This document shows positions 10,845-18,778 of a stretch of 64,000 bases of DNA, piece after piece. Under the pieces are notes generated by a model. The model did no database searches. It worked only from the letters and a program-made list of their open reading frames with translations, and was not told the DNA's origin. The translations under genes were made by a program, and so were the position numbers. This DNA is from Hyphomonadaceae bacterium (GTDB lineage Bacteria > Pseudomonadota > Alphaproteobacteria > Caulobacterales > Maricaulaceae). The DNA is taken from assembly GCA_013001295.1 (NCBI GenBank), contig JABDMW010000046.1:124001-188000 (forward strand). Reading direction: 5' to 3'. The stretch's first letter is position 1, and each line of letters opens with the position of its first letter.

Positions 10845-11617
10845 AGATTGCAATTATCGGATTTGGCGAAGCCGGGCAGATGTTTGGCAAATATTTGACT
10901 GACTACGCGGATGTGAGTGCCTATGATATTAAGCAGAACAATGACATCAAAGCGAAGGCCGCCGCTGCAGGTCTTACGTTTCAACACAATTTCGCGGATG
11001 CATTGGAGGGTGCGGAATTCGTCCTCTCGTTGGTGACAGCTGACCAAGCTAGCGTTGTCGCAAAACAAGCGGCTCAATACTTAGCCCCCGATCAATATTT
11101 TCTGGAGATGAACTCCGTTGCGCCCATGACCAAACAGGCGAATGCCGCCATTTGTCCCAATTTGGTGGATATTGCGATTATGGCGCCTGTCTATCCGCTG
11201 GAAGCAAAAGTCCCCTTATTATTGTCTCACCCAGACGGCGCGGCGTTAACGGCAAAGCTGAATGATCTTGGCCTGAGTGCCCGATGTGTTGGTTCGAACA
11301 TCGGGCGGGCGGCCGCCATTAAAATGTGTCGTTCCGTGATGATAAAAGGCATGGAAGCGCTTACCTTAGAATGTTTTCAAACCGCACGGTTTTATGATGT
11401 TGAGGCGGAAATCAAAGCCTCTCTGCACAATAGCTTCCCGGGCATGGGCTGGGACAAAGACCGCGTCGATTATTGGTTTGAACGGGTTGAAACACATGGT
11501 CTTCGCCGCGCAGAAGAAATGCGTGAAGTCGCGAAGACCGTGAGAGATGCGAATGTTGATTTTGAGATGTCGAAAAGCGTTGCTGAAACTTTTGAGACAT
11601 TCATGCGGAATAGATAG
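10841..11617 (+). CDS. NAD(P)-binding dehydrogenase with DUF1932 C-terminal domain, function unknown
   Basis: The ATG at 10841 was chosen over the track start (10766) because it overlaps the ligU stop by 4 bp and begins directly with the Rossmann motif MKIAIIGFGEAGQMFGKYL. The product has 258 residues. The N-terminal half is a beta-hydroxyacid/6-phosphogluconate dehydrogenase-type NAD-binding domain; the C-terminal half (GRAAAIKMCRSVMIKGMEAL onward) matches the DUF1932 helical domain, with a Lys at the place of the family's catalytic lysine. It is cotranscribed with ligKIU but no known step of the pathway needs it. It may act on a 2-hydroxy acid side product; this is inference. Confidence 0.82.
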   Translation: MKIAIIGFGEAGQMFGKYLTDYADVSAYDIKQNNDIKAKAAAAGLTFQHNFADALEGAEFVLSLVTADQASVVAKQAAQYLAPDQYFLEMNSVAPMTKQANAAICPNLVDIAIMAPVYPLEAKVPLLLSHPDGAALTAKLNDLGLSARCVGSNIGRAAAIKMCRSVMIKGMEALTLECFQTARFYDVEAEIKASLHNSFPGMGWDKDRVDYWFERVETHGLRRAEEMREVAKTVRDANVDFEMSKSVAETFETFMRNR

Positions 11618-11636
11618 AAATGTATAAGCAATATTT

Positions 11637-11660
11637 TTGATATATCATAGATACTATCAA
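11637..11660. repeat. Inverted repeat TTGATA-N12-TATCAA upstream of MFS gene
   Basis: Two perfect 6-bp arms lie in the AT-rich 100-bp gap between the DUF1932 gene and the MFS transporter, about 58 bp before the MFS start. The 12-base spacing differs from the N11 operators elsewhere in this island, so it may bind another regulator or be chance in AT-rich DNA. There is no T-tract making it a good terminator. Confidence 0.35.
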
Positions 11661-11717
11661 TTTGGTTTATTCTTTGTTTCGGACAATAAACGTAGAAATA
11701 AAAAATAGGGGAATGCT

Positions 11718-12905
11718 ATGTCTACACAACAGGCCACAGAAGCGCGGAATATTCACGGAATTATCTTGGTGTTGGCCTCAGTCATGCCGGCCATGGCGAT
11801 TATTTCCCTCGTACCAGTTATGCCGCTGCTGGGCAGAGAGTTTGGTCCGGTGCCGGGCAGCAAGGCTTTAATTCCGATTGCCCTAACTGTTCCGGCATTA
11901 TGTGTTGCATTGTTTTCCGCTCCGGCCGGGTGGCTTTCAGATCGTATTGGCCGAAAAATGTTATTATTTGTTGCCCTGCTTGGCTACGCAGCCATTGGCA
12001 TTGTTCCTTTCTTTTTAACTGATCTGAGGCAAATCATCGGCGCCCGTGTCGGCCTTGGCATATTTGAGGCTGTCATTATGACGGTCGCAACGGCCTTGAT
12101 CGGCGATTATTATAAAGGGGCCGCCCGAGAGAAATGGATTGGCATTCAGATTGCAGTCGTCAGCGTCAGTGCCATTTTCTTGATCGCGATTGGCGGAGCT
12201 TTGGGCGAGGCCATAGGGTCACGCGGTCCCTTCTTGATGTATCTCTTAGCGGTTCCAATCGCCCTTATGGTGGCGTGGAAATTATTTGAACCCGCGATCA
12301 TTGAGAAGACGAGTGGTCCAAAAGTCTCCCTTCCGTGGAAGGCTCTGCTTCCGCTCCTTCTGACCACTTTAGGTGTTGGAATTTTCTTTTATACGACCAT
12401 CGTCAAGCTTGGTGATATCTTGCTCCTGAGTAGTGACGTTTCGCCGGGTGCTATTGGAGGAATAGGCGCACTCTTCAACGTGGGTGTCATGATTGGTGCG
12501 ATTTTGTTTGGCAAACTGAAGGCAAAATCTTCGGGGCCAAAACTACTCGCTCTAGGCATGTTATTGTTTGCCATAGGTTATAGCGGCATGGGATTATCAG
12601 GTGCGCTTCCTATGACAGTCGTATTCGCCGTTATTACAAGCTTGGGCGCCGGCCTGCTCTTGCCGACTATGTTAACATGGGTCATGAATATTCTCCCTGG
12701 AAAGGTACGCGGCAGAGGGACAGGCTTGTGGACCGGTATGTTCTTCTTAGGGCAGTTCGTAGCCCCTCTCGTGGCAGTGGCGCTCTATGGCCCAGCAGGC
12801 GGTCTTCGTAATGTTTTGCTTGTCTATGGCGTGGTTGCCGGTGTTCTAATGGTCGTAGCGGCCATAGCTTCTCGCGGGGCCAAGACCTTAACGCAAGAAC
12901 ATTGA
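11718..12905 (+). CDS. MFS transporter, probable aromatic-acid uptake or related solute
   Basis: A 395-residue major facilitator with about 12 hydrophobic segments. The cytoplasmic loop 2-3 motif is APAGWLSDRIGRKMLL, and a corresponding G-rich loop lies between helices 8 and 9 (FGKLKAKSSGPKLL). A GGGGAATGCT ribosome site precedes the ATG. It follows the ligKIU-DUF1932 genes after a 100-bp gap that holds an inverted repeat, so it may have its own promoter. Location suggests import of protocatechuate, vanillate or 4-hydroxybenzoate. The sequence is not clearly of the PcaK/AAHS subgroup, which usually has about 450 residues, so export cannot be excluded. Confidence 0.85.
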   Translation: MSTQQATEARNIHGIILVLASVMPAMAIISLVPVMPLLGREFGPVPGSKALIPIALTVPALCVALFSAPAGWLSDRIGRKMLLFVALLGYAAIGIVPFFLTDLRQIIGARVGLGIFEAVIMTVATALIGDYYKGAAREKWIGIQIAVVSVSAIFLIAIGGALGEAIGSRGPFLMYLLAVPIALMVAWKLFEPAIIEKTSGPKVSLPWKALLPLLLTTLGVGIFFYTTIVKLGDILLLSSDVSPGAIGGIGALFNVGVMIGAILFGKLKAKSSGPKLLALGMLLFAIGYSGMGLSGALPMTVVFAVITSLGAGLLLPTMLTWVMNILPGKVRGRGTGLWTGMFFLGQFVAPLVAVALYGPAGGLRNVLLVYGVVAGVLMVVAAIASRGAKTLTQEH

Positions 12906-13118
12906 TCGCATTGTTAATATGGGCCCGTCTTTGAGGCGGCTTCCATTGTACGCTTGCCTATTTAAGCACAGATCCACCTCAGTAGTCACTTTGTGAGCAA
13001 CCCAAACTTTCCGCGCTAAATTCTGGTTTTGTCCGCTTCCTATCGAAAACGGTCATTTGAATAATTGGCTCCAATGTCAGCAATGGGGATTAAGGGGTCC
13101 TTTCTCTATTAGTAAAAA
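12906..13118. other. Convergent intergenic region with no gene seen
   Basis: About 210 bases lie between the MFS stop and the acnA terminator. Short frames here have no start or coding pattern, and I see no RNA gene. It is a simple convergent spacer. Confidence 0.5.
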
Positions 13119-13151
13119 CAAAAAAGCCACCAGACGGATCCAGCGGCTTTT
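13119..13151 (-). terminator. Intrinsic terminator after acnA
   Basis: Read on the minus strand the sequence is AAAAGCC...GGCTTTTTT, a stem with 7 perfect outer pairs plus wobble pairs inside, ending in a T-run. It lies about 25 bases past the acnA stop. The A-run on the left arm means it could also work for the MFS gene in the other direction. Confidence 0.75.
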
Positions 13152-13176
13152 AGATTTTAAATTATACTTTTGAAGC

Positions 13177-15867
13177 CTACTCAGCCGCTTCCGCGTCAGC
13201 AGCAAGATTTCGGAGCACGTAATGCAAGATGCCGCCGTGTCGGTAGTATTCCAACTCGTTTTCGGTATCGATGCGGACTTTGGCGCGAATGGTTTCTTTT
13301 TTGCCATTGGCCATGGTCACGACTACGTCGATTTCCGAGCGTGGCGTGATGTCATCGAGGCCTGAAATATCAACGCTTTCATCCCCGGTCATACCTAGTT
13401 TTTCCCAGCTTTGACCTTCCGGCAATTCAAGCGGCAAGACACCCATTCCGATCAGGTTGGAGCGGTGAATACGTTCAAAACTTTCCGCGATTACAGCTTT
13501 AACACCGAGCAGGATTGTGCCCTTTGCGGCCCAATCCCGTGAAGAACCATTGCCGTACAAACCACCAGCAAAGACAACCAGGTCTTTCCCGGCTTCTTTG
13601 TAACGCATGGCCGCATCATAGATAGAAATCACGTCATTGCTCGGCACATGGCGGGTAACCCCGCCGGTGGTGCCGGGTGCTGTGTGGTTTTTGATCCGGA
13701 TATTGGCGAATGTACCCCGCATCATCACTTCATGATTGCCTCGGCGTGAGCCAAATGAGTTAAACTCGGCTTTTGGCACCTGACGCGCGGAAAGATATTT
13801 CCCCGCAGGACCATCATGCTTGATAGCGCCCGCCGGCGAGATGTGGTCGGTTGTAATCGCGTCGCCAAGGAGTGCGAGAATATTGGCGTCTTTGACATCG
13901 GTGATCGCGTCCGGTGTCATCGACATGCCTTCAAAATAAGGCGGGTGCTGCACATAGGTGGAGCTTGAATTCCACTTGTATGTCTTGCCGCCACCGACTT
14001 TGATGTCGCGCCATTGTTTGTCACCTTTGTACAAATCTTTGTAGCGATCGATGAACATTTTCCGGGTGATGGTTTTGCGGACAATATCAGAGATCTCTTT
14101 GCTGTTCGGCCAGATATCACGCAGATAAATATTTTTGCCATTGGCATCGACACCAAGCGGATCATTTTCAAAATCGTGGTGCATCGATCCGGCCAGTGCA
14201 TAAGCGACAACCAGCGGCGGGGAGGCCAGGAAATTGGCGCGGATGTCCGGGCCAATCCGGCCTTCAAAGTTCCGGTTTCCGGAAAGAACGGAGCAGGAAA
14301 TCAAATCGCCTTCCGCAATCGCCGCTGAAAGTTCAGGCGCAATCGGGCCGGAGTTTCCAATACATGTGGTACAACCGAAGCCGACAATATTAAATCCAAG
14401 TGCATCCAGATGTTTCTGGAGGCCGGCTTTTTTGAGGTATTCCGCCACAACCTGTGAGCCGGGGGCCAAAGAGGTTTTCACCCATGGCTTCACCTGCAGG
14501 CCGAGCTCCAACGCTTTTTGCGCCAAAAGGCCGGCGCCCATCAAAACGTCCGGATTGGATGTGTTGGTGCAGGACGTGATCGCCGCGATAAAAATATCGC
14601 CGTGATCAACTTCATAGTCTTTGCCTTTGACTTTGACAGCAGACCCGTCTTCTGGAGATTTATTGAATGTATCGCCAAGGATTTTGGCAAAACTTTTATT
14701 GGCGCCCTTCAGCATAACTTTTTCTTCGGGACGTTTTGGGCCGGAAATACATGGCTGGATATCGCCGAGATTTAGCGAAAGCGTATCGGTGAAGGTGAGC
14801 TCGGACGAGCCGCGCCACATGCCCTGGGCTTTGGCGTATTTTTCAACCAATTCAATGCGGGCATCATCCCGTCCCGTTGCGCGCAAATATGTCAGTGTAT
14901 CTTCATCAACAGGGAAGAAGCCGCAAGTGGCGCCGTATTCCGGGGCCATATTGGCGATGGTTGCTTCATCTTCCAGCGACAGATGATCCAGACCCGGACC
15001 GTAAAATTCAACAAATTTTCCGACAACGCCGCGCTTGCGTAACTGTTCAACAACTGTCAGCACCAGGTCTGTCGCGGTCGCGCCTTCGGGCATTTTACCT
15101 TTAAGCTCAAACCCGATCACTTCCGGGATCAACATGGAAATCGGCTGGCCAAGCATGGCAGCTTCGGCCTCAATACCGCCGACGCCCCAGCCCAATACGG
15201 ACAGGCCGTTGATCATCGTCGTGTGACTGTCCGTCCCAACGAGCGTATCCGGGAAGGCATAAGTCTTGCCGCCTTCGGTTTTTGTCCAGACGGTTTGAGC
15301 CAGGTTTTCAAGATTGACTTGGTGGCAAATCCCTGTGCCTGGCGGGACAACCGCGAAATTATCAAACGCTTCCTGACCCCATTTCAGGAAATCATAGCGC
15401 TCGCCATTGCGTTCATACTCGCGCTTGACGTTTTTCTGGAATGAATTGGCAGTGCCGAAATAATCAACCATTACGGAATGGTCGATGACCAGATGCACCG
15501 GATTTTGCGGATTGATGGCGTCTGCATTAGCGCCTAATTTAACCACGGCGTCGCGCATAGCGGCCAAATCAACAACAGCTGGAACACCGGTAAAGTCCTG
15601 CATCAAAACCCGTGCAGGGCGGTAGGCAATTTCATGGGTTGAAGTTTTGGTTTTCAGCCATCCGACAACAGCTTCGATGTCTTCTTTTTTGACGGTTTTA
15701 TTGTCTTCATGACGCAGCAGGTTTTCCAAAAGCACTTTCAATGAGTTTGGAAGCTTGCTTGCCCCTTTGAGGCCGTTTTCTTCGGCAACTTTAAGATCAA
15801 AATATGTATAGGTGCCGCCCCGCACGGTGAGTTCGCGTTGGCAATTAAAGCTGTCTAAAGAGGCCAT
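13177..15867 (-). CDS. acnA: Aconitate hydratase A
   Basis: An 896-residue [4Fe-4S] aconitase of the AcnA/IRP type, converting citrate to isocitrate in the TCA cycle. Landmarks are the N-terminal YFDLKVAEENGL, VLMQDFTGVPAVVDLAAMR, PDTLVGTDSHTTMINGLSVLGWGVGGIEAEAAM, the cluster cysteines in AITSCTNTSN and VGFGCTTCIGNSGP, and the C-terminal swivel domain GLYGNGSSRDWAAKGT. The length is as expected (about 890-900). An AAGGAATTCTT ribosome site precedes the ATG. It is 69 bp downstream of yciB on the same strand, with a plausible promoter of its own in the gap. Pyruvate and oxaloacetate from the lig pathway would enter the cycle it serves. Confidence 0.98.
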   Translation of the reverse strand: MASLDSFNCQRELTVRGGTYTYFDLKVAEENGLKGASKLPNSLKVLLENLLRHEDNKTVKKEDIEAVVGWLKTKTSTHEIAYRPARVLMQDFTGVPAVVDLAAMRDAVVKLGANADAINPQNPVHLVIDHSVMVDYFGTANSFQKNVKREYERNGERYDFLKWGQEAFDNFAVVPPGTGICHQVNLENLAQTVWTKTEGGKTYAFPDTLVGTDSHTTMINGLSVLGWGVGGIEAEAAMLGQPISMLIPEVIGFELKGKMPEGATATDLVLTVVEQLRKRGVVGKFVEFYGPGLDHLSLEDEATIANMAPEYGATCGFFPVDEDTLTYLRATGRDDARIELVEKYAKAQGMWRGSSELTFTDTLSLNLGDIQPCISGPKRPEEKVMLKGANKSFAKILGDTFNKSPEDGSAVKVKGKDYEVDHGDIFIAAITSCTNTSNPDVLMGAGLLAQKALELGLQVKPWVKTSLAPGSQVVAEYLKKAGLQKHLDALGFNIVGFGCTTCIGNSGPIAPELSAAIAEGDLISCSVLSGNRNFEGRIGPDIRANFLASPPLVVAYALAGSMHHDFENDPLGVDANGKNIYLRDIWPNSKEISDIVRKTITRKMFIDRYKDLYKGDKQWRDIKVGGGKTYKWNSSSTYVQHPPYFEGMSMTPDAITDVKDANILALLGDAITTDHISPAGAIKHDGPAGKYLSARQVPKAEFNSFGSRRGNHEVMMRGTFANIRIKNHTAPGTTGGVTRHVPSNDVISIYDAAMRYKEAGKDLVVFAGGLYGNGSSRDWAAKGTILLGVKAVIAESFERIHRSNLIGMGVLPLELPEGQSWEKLGMTGDESVDISGLDDITPRSEIDVVVTMANGKKETIRAKVRIDTENELEYYRHGGILHYVLRNLAADAEAAE

Positions 15868-15895
15868 AAGAATTCCTTGTGTTTAATGAGGCGAG

Positions 15896-15923
15896 TTATA
15901 AACCCGCTATAATCATCCTGCAA
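15896..15923 (-). promoter_or_regulatory. Possible acnA promoter (TTGCAG-N16-TTATAA)
   Basis: On the minus strand a TTGCAG hexamer is followed after 16 bases by TTATAA, about 29 bp ahead of the acnA start. The match to a sigma70-like promoter is fair. No transcript data are available to confirm it. Confidence 0.35.
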
Positions 15924-15936
15924 TCGGAGATTTTGA

Positions 15937-16539
15937 TTATTCGTCGGGATTGGTCTGATGTTTCAAAAGCAAAGGCACATTGGCCATGGCAAATGTAATT
16001 GTGATGGGAAACATGCCAAAAAACTTGAAATTTGACCAAAATTCGGTGCTTTGCGTGCGCCAGATAAATTCATTTAGCCCGGCTAAAAACAAGAAGAACA
16101 GTCCCCAGCGAAAAGCCAGAATGCGCCAGGCCTTATCGGGAAGAGAATACACTTCGCCCATCAAAAGCTTAAATACGTTTTTTCCAATGGCGAGCGAGCC
16201 TAAAATCATGCCGCCATACAGGATGTTAATCGCGGTTGGTTTGATCTTGAAAATGCGTTCATCTTGAAAAAGCAGCGTGATGGCTGCGGAGCCCACGATC
16301 AATATAGCGCTGACCCATAAAAGAACGGAAACGCGTCCAAATTTTTTCTTGGAATATATGACGGCGACAACAATCGCAATCGAGATAACCACGGCACCGA
16401 TATAAAGAGCGGTGGTGGCGTCCGTGAAACGCCGGGCCAGATTAAATGAGATGACATAGGCAATAACCGGCCCGATATCGACCAGAAGGCTATTGGGTTT
16501 GGCGTCTGTCGCAGATTCAGGGGCAATACGGGATGACAT
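15937..16539 (-). CDS. YciB/IspZ family inner-membrane septation protein
   Basis: A 200-residue integral membrane protein with about five hydrophobic helices. It matches the YciB (septation protein A, also called IspZ) family: LLVDIGPVIAYVISF at the start, then ILYGGMILGSLAIGKNVFKLLMG and the signature RILAFRWGLFFLFLAGLNEFIWR, ending in FFGMFPITITFAMANVPLLLKH. The family is linked to cell division and envelope maintenance; the biochemical role is not settled. It lies between the TPR gene and acnA. Confidence 0.9.
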   Translation of the reverse strand: MSSRIAPESATDAKPNSLLVDIGPVIAYVISFNLARRFTDATTALYIGAVVISIAIVVAVIYSKKKFGRVSVLLWVSAILIVGSAAITLLFQDERIFKIKPTAINILYGGMILGSLAIGKNVFKLLMGEVYSLPDKAWRILAFRWGLFFLFLAGLNEFIWRTQSTEFWSNFKFFGMFPITITFAMANVPLLLKHQTNPDE

Positions 16540-16613
16540 AGGCTCTCAGTAATTGGCGAATTTAGCCCGTGATGTGCCCCAAGCGTTGCGAATTTGCAAG
16601 CTTTTAACCGTGT

Positions 16614-17186
16614 TTATCCATTCGAGGGCTTGGGTGCCGGGACCACTTCGTAATTGTCGATCGCGTTAAGCGCCACGGGCCAGTCCGGGCGCAGCTCCAA
16701 GGCTTTCTTTAGATCATTGTAAGCCTTGGTATATTGCTTGAGATGATCGTAGGCCATGGCGCGGTTAAACAGAACCTCTGGCATTTTATCTGTGCCCATC
16801 TCGATGGCCGTATTGGCGGCGGTGATGGCTTCCTGATATCGACCTGTATAAATATAATTGGCACTAAGATTAATATGTATTTCAGAAACATTGTCGGCCA
16901 TTTTCAGGGCCTTATTATAGTGCTCTTCGGCCTCTTCGTAGTCTTTCTTTCGCATGTAAAGAATGCCGATATTCACATGAGTGGCGGCCCGATCTTTTAG
17001 TTTGAGACTGAGTTCGTCGAGCGCTCCTTCGCATGCTTTGATCGTCCCGATGCGGCCAGGATCCCCGTGTTTGACGCTGTGATAACAGTCTTTTGCCGCG
17101 CCATTGCCGATCACGGTCAACTGGGCCGAGGCGGTGCTGGACATGCAAAATGTAAGAAAACTGGCGACCAATACTCGTTTCAACAT
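16614..17186 (-). CDS. Secreted/periplasmic TPR-repeat protein
   Basis: A 190-residue protein with a signal peptide at residues 1 to about 22 (MLKRVLVASFLTFCMSSTASA, AxA-type cleavage site). An N-terminal segment with two Cys (AAKDCYHSVKHG, TIKACEGALDEL) is followed by three TPR-like repeats: THVNIGILYMRKKDYEEAEE, IHINLSANYIYTGRYQEAIT and VLFNRAMAYDHLKQYTKAYN. Such proteins serve as periplasmic scaffolds; no partner can be named. It lies alone between yciB and the YCII gene. Confidence 0.88.
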   Translation of the reverse strand: MLKRVLVASFLTFCMSSTASAQLTVIGNGAAKDCYHSVKHGDPGRIGTIKACEGALDELSLKLKDRAATHVNIGILYMRKKDYEEAEEHYNKALKMADNVSEIHINLSANYIYTGRYQEAITAANTAIEMGTDKMPEVLFNRAMAYDHLKQYTKAYNDLKKALELRPDWPVALNAIDNYEVVPAPKPSNG

Positions 17187-17353
17187 GACGAACTCCTATG
17201 ACTGAACGTCCAAAGCATAGCACATTTTTGCCGAAATGTCCCGTCAATCATGAATAGGGGCGATGCGCTCCTGGACCTAAAATCAGCCGTTGGGCGAAAT
17301 TCACCTACTCAAACACCGCTGTCTGTTAGTTCCTGACGACCAATGTTCCGTTG

Positions 17354-17662
17354 CTACATAGTTACGGCTTCTGCGATTTCAACGCTGCCATGATCGACGA
17401 TCGGGCACGTTTGGGCCAATTGAATCGCCGATTGTAAATTGTCGGCTTCAATCAGCGAATACCCTGACAATGGATTGGCACCGCCATCATCAACAACACC
17501 ATCCGCTGATACGGTTGTAGACTTGCTGACCGGGTTTCCACCGTCGATTACAGCCGGGCCGAGGCTTTTAAACCATTCGTTCCAGGCCGCCATAACTTTC
17601 TTGCTTTCCGTTTCGCTCACGGGCATTTTCCCGCCGTGATACGCAAATACATATTTGGCCAC
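17354..17662 (-). CDS. YCII/DGPF-domain protein
   Basis: A 102-residue protein of the YCII-related (dimeric alpha/beta ferredoxin-like) fold. It has the MAKYVFAYHGG first strand, an EWFKSLGPAVIDGGNPVSKS turn and the SGYSLIEADNLQSAIQLAQTCPIVDHG segment typical of this family. Members are small cytosolic proteins, often near sigma factors, of uncertain activity. A 20-bp hairpin lies about 30 bp upstream of the start. No operon partner is evident. Confidence 0.85.
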   Translation of the reverse strand: MAKYVFAYHGGKMPVSETESKKVMAAWNEWFKSLGPAVIDGGNPVSKSTTVSADGVVDDGGANPLSGYSLIEADNLQSAIQLAQTCPIVDHGSVEIAEAVTM

Positions 17663-17691
17663 TGTATTCTCCTTTTACAAAACACTAATAT

Positions 17692-17711
17692 TGCCAGCAC
17701 AAAGGCTGGCA
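17692..17711. repeat. Short hairpin upstream of YCII gene
   Basis: A perfect 7-bp inverted repeat, TGCCAGC and GCTGGCA, is separated by a 6-base loop in the 229-bp gap between the thioesterase-like and YCII genes (both on minus). It could be a weak terminator for the thioesterase transcript or a leader hairpin of the YCII mRNA. There is no T-tract. The rest of the gap shows no gene. Confidence 0.4.
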
Positions 17712-17891
17712 GCGCCGAGTTTTCACGGTTCAGAGTTACATATACCAAACCGAAGCAAGACTTTTTAAGGGGGCGTCTTTTGGCTTTCGGCAGCGAAACC
17801 ATAGCATATTTTTGCTTAATTTTAAAGTCGGGAGTTGCGAACAAAACATCCCTGCAGCCAGACCGGAGTGACTTGGTTACATTTAACCCGT

Positions 17892-18692
17892 CTACTTAAA
17901 TAGCGCGGTCTGATAGCTGGTCGCGATCAAAAGCCCGTCGCGGCGAAACAGACGGGCTTCCTCGTTGGACAAGCCGTGCCGCACGGCAGCACTGTCTGCC
18001 TCGAGTATCATATAATCTTCGCCGACCTCGGCAATTTCCGCGTCCGATGCATAGATATGTGAGGACATGGAGAGCGTGGATGCCATACGGGCTTTGTCGG
18101 TAACAAAAAACACCCTCGGCATAGACGCGTCCAGCATGGCGCAAATCGAAACCGCATCGGGCGGCCGCTGATCATCCTCGCGGATCAGGGTGACCGCGTG
18201 AGGTGTCGGGTTTTTGGTAAACGGCTTGCCACTGGAAAGCATCAGCTCATACCGGTCGAGCCATCTCGGTGAAAGCGGGTTGTTGCGCATGCGCACGCAG
18301 TCCTCAGGTTGTTTGAATTCAGGCATTGGCGGATCATAGACAAGGTCATGCTTTCGACGTGACCCGGCAATAATTTCCGCGACCATAAGCGTGCGCCCGT
18401 TTTCAGGGGCATCTGAAATTGTCACGGACCAAAAATCAGTTGTCCGTTTGCTTTCCCGCAAGGTTGCAATTGCGAAAAGGGTGTCCGCCTTGACGGCGGA
18501 AATAAATTGTACGTGCTGTGAAATAATTTCACCGCGAAATTCGTTGGATAGATGCAGTGCGCGAATGGTCGCGGCCGCGACCCAGCCGCCGAATGCAGAG
18601 TTGAAATTCCAGTAGTCTTTGTTGGGATGGAACTTGAAACAACCAGTTGTGTACGGTTCGAGTTTCAGGTTTCGATCAAAAAAGTAGTCCAT
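17892..18692 (-). CDS. Acyl-CoA thioesterase-like protein (double hotdog)
   Basis: A 266-residue protein with two hotdog halves, as in the TesB-like thioesterase superfamily. The first half has FNSAFGGWVAAATIRAL (hotdog helix) and ISQHVQFISAVKADTLFAIATLRESKRTTDFWSVTI. The second has PPDAVSICAMLDASMPRVFF and MSSHIYASDAEIAEVGEDYMILEADSAAVRHGLSNEEARLFRRDG, where the last part matches the usual 'G-hsxxxxxxxDxxGxLxA' ending. The substrate is unknown. It lies about 90 bp downstream of the DEAD-box helicase on the same strand. Confidence 0.82.
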   Translation of the reverse strand: MDYFFDRNLKLEPYTTGCFKFHPNKDYWNFNSAFGGWVAAATIRALHLSNEFRGEIISQHVQFISAVKADTLFAIATLRESKRTTDFWSVTISDAPENGRTLMVAEIIAGSRRKHDLVYDPPMPEFKQPEDCVRMRNNPLSPRWLDRYELMLSSGKPFTKNPTPHAVTLIREDDQRPPDAVSICAMLDASMPRVFFVTDKARMASTLSMSSHIYASDAEIAEVGEDYMILEADSAAVRHGLSNEEARLFRRDGLLIATSYQTALFK

Positions 18693-18778
18693 GACATTTC
18701 AAACCATGTATAGGCGAAGCTGTAAACCCGAGAGCCGGAATGGCCAGTATACACGCATGAATTCTAATCTGAACGAGG

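Noticed and set aside
17617-17844. 75-residue minus-strand ORF in the gap upstream of the YCII gene
   Set aside because: It overlaps the YCII start region in another frame, has no ribosome site and no known pattern.
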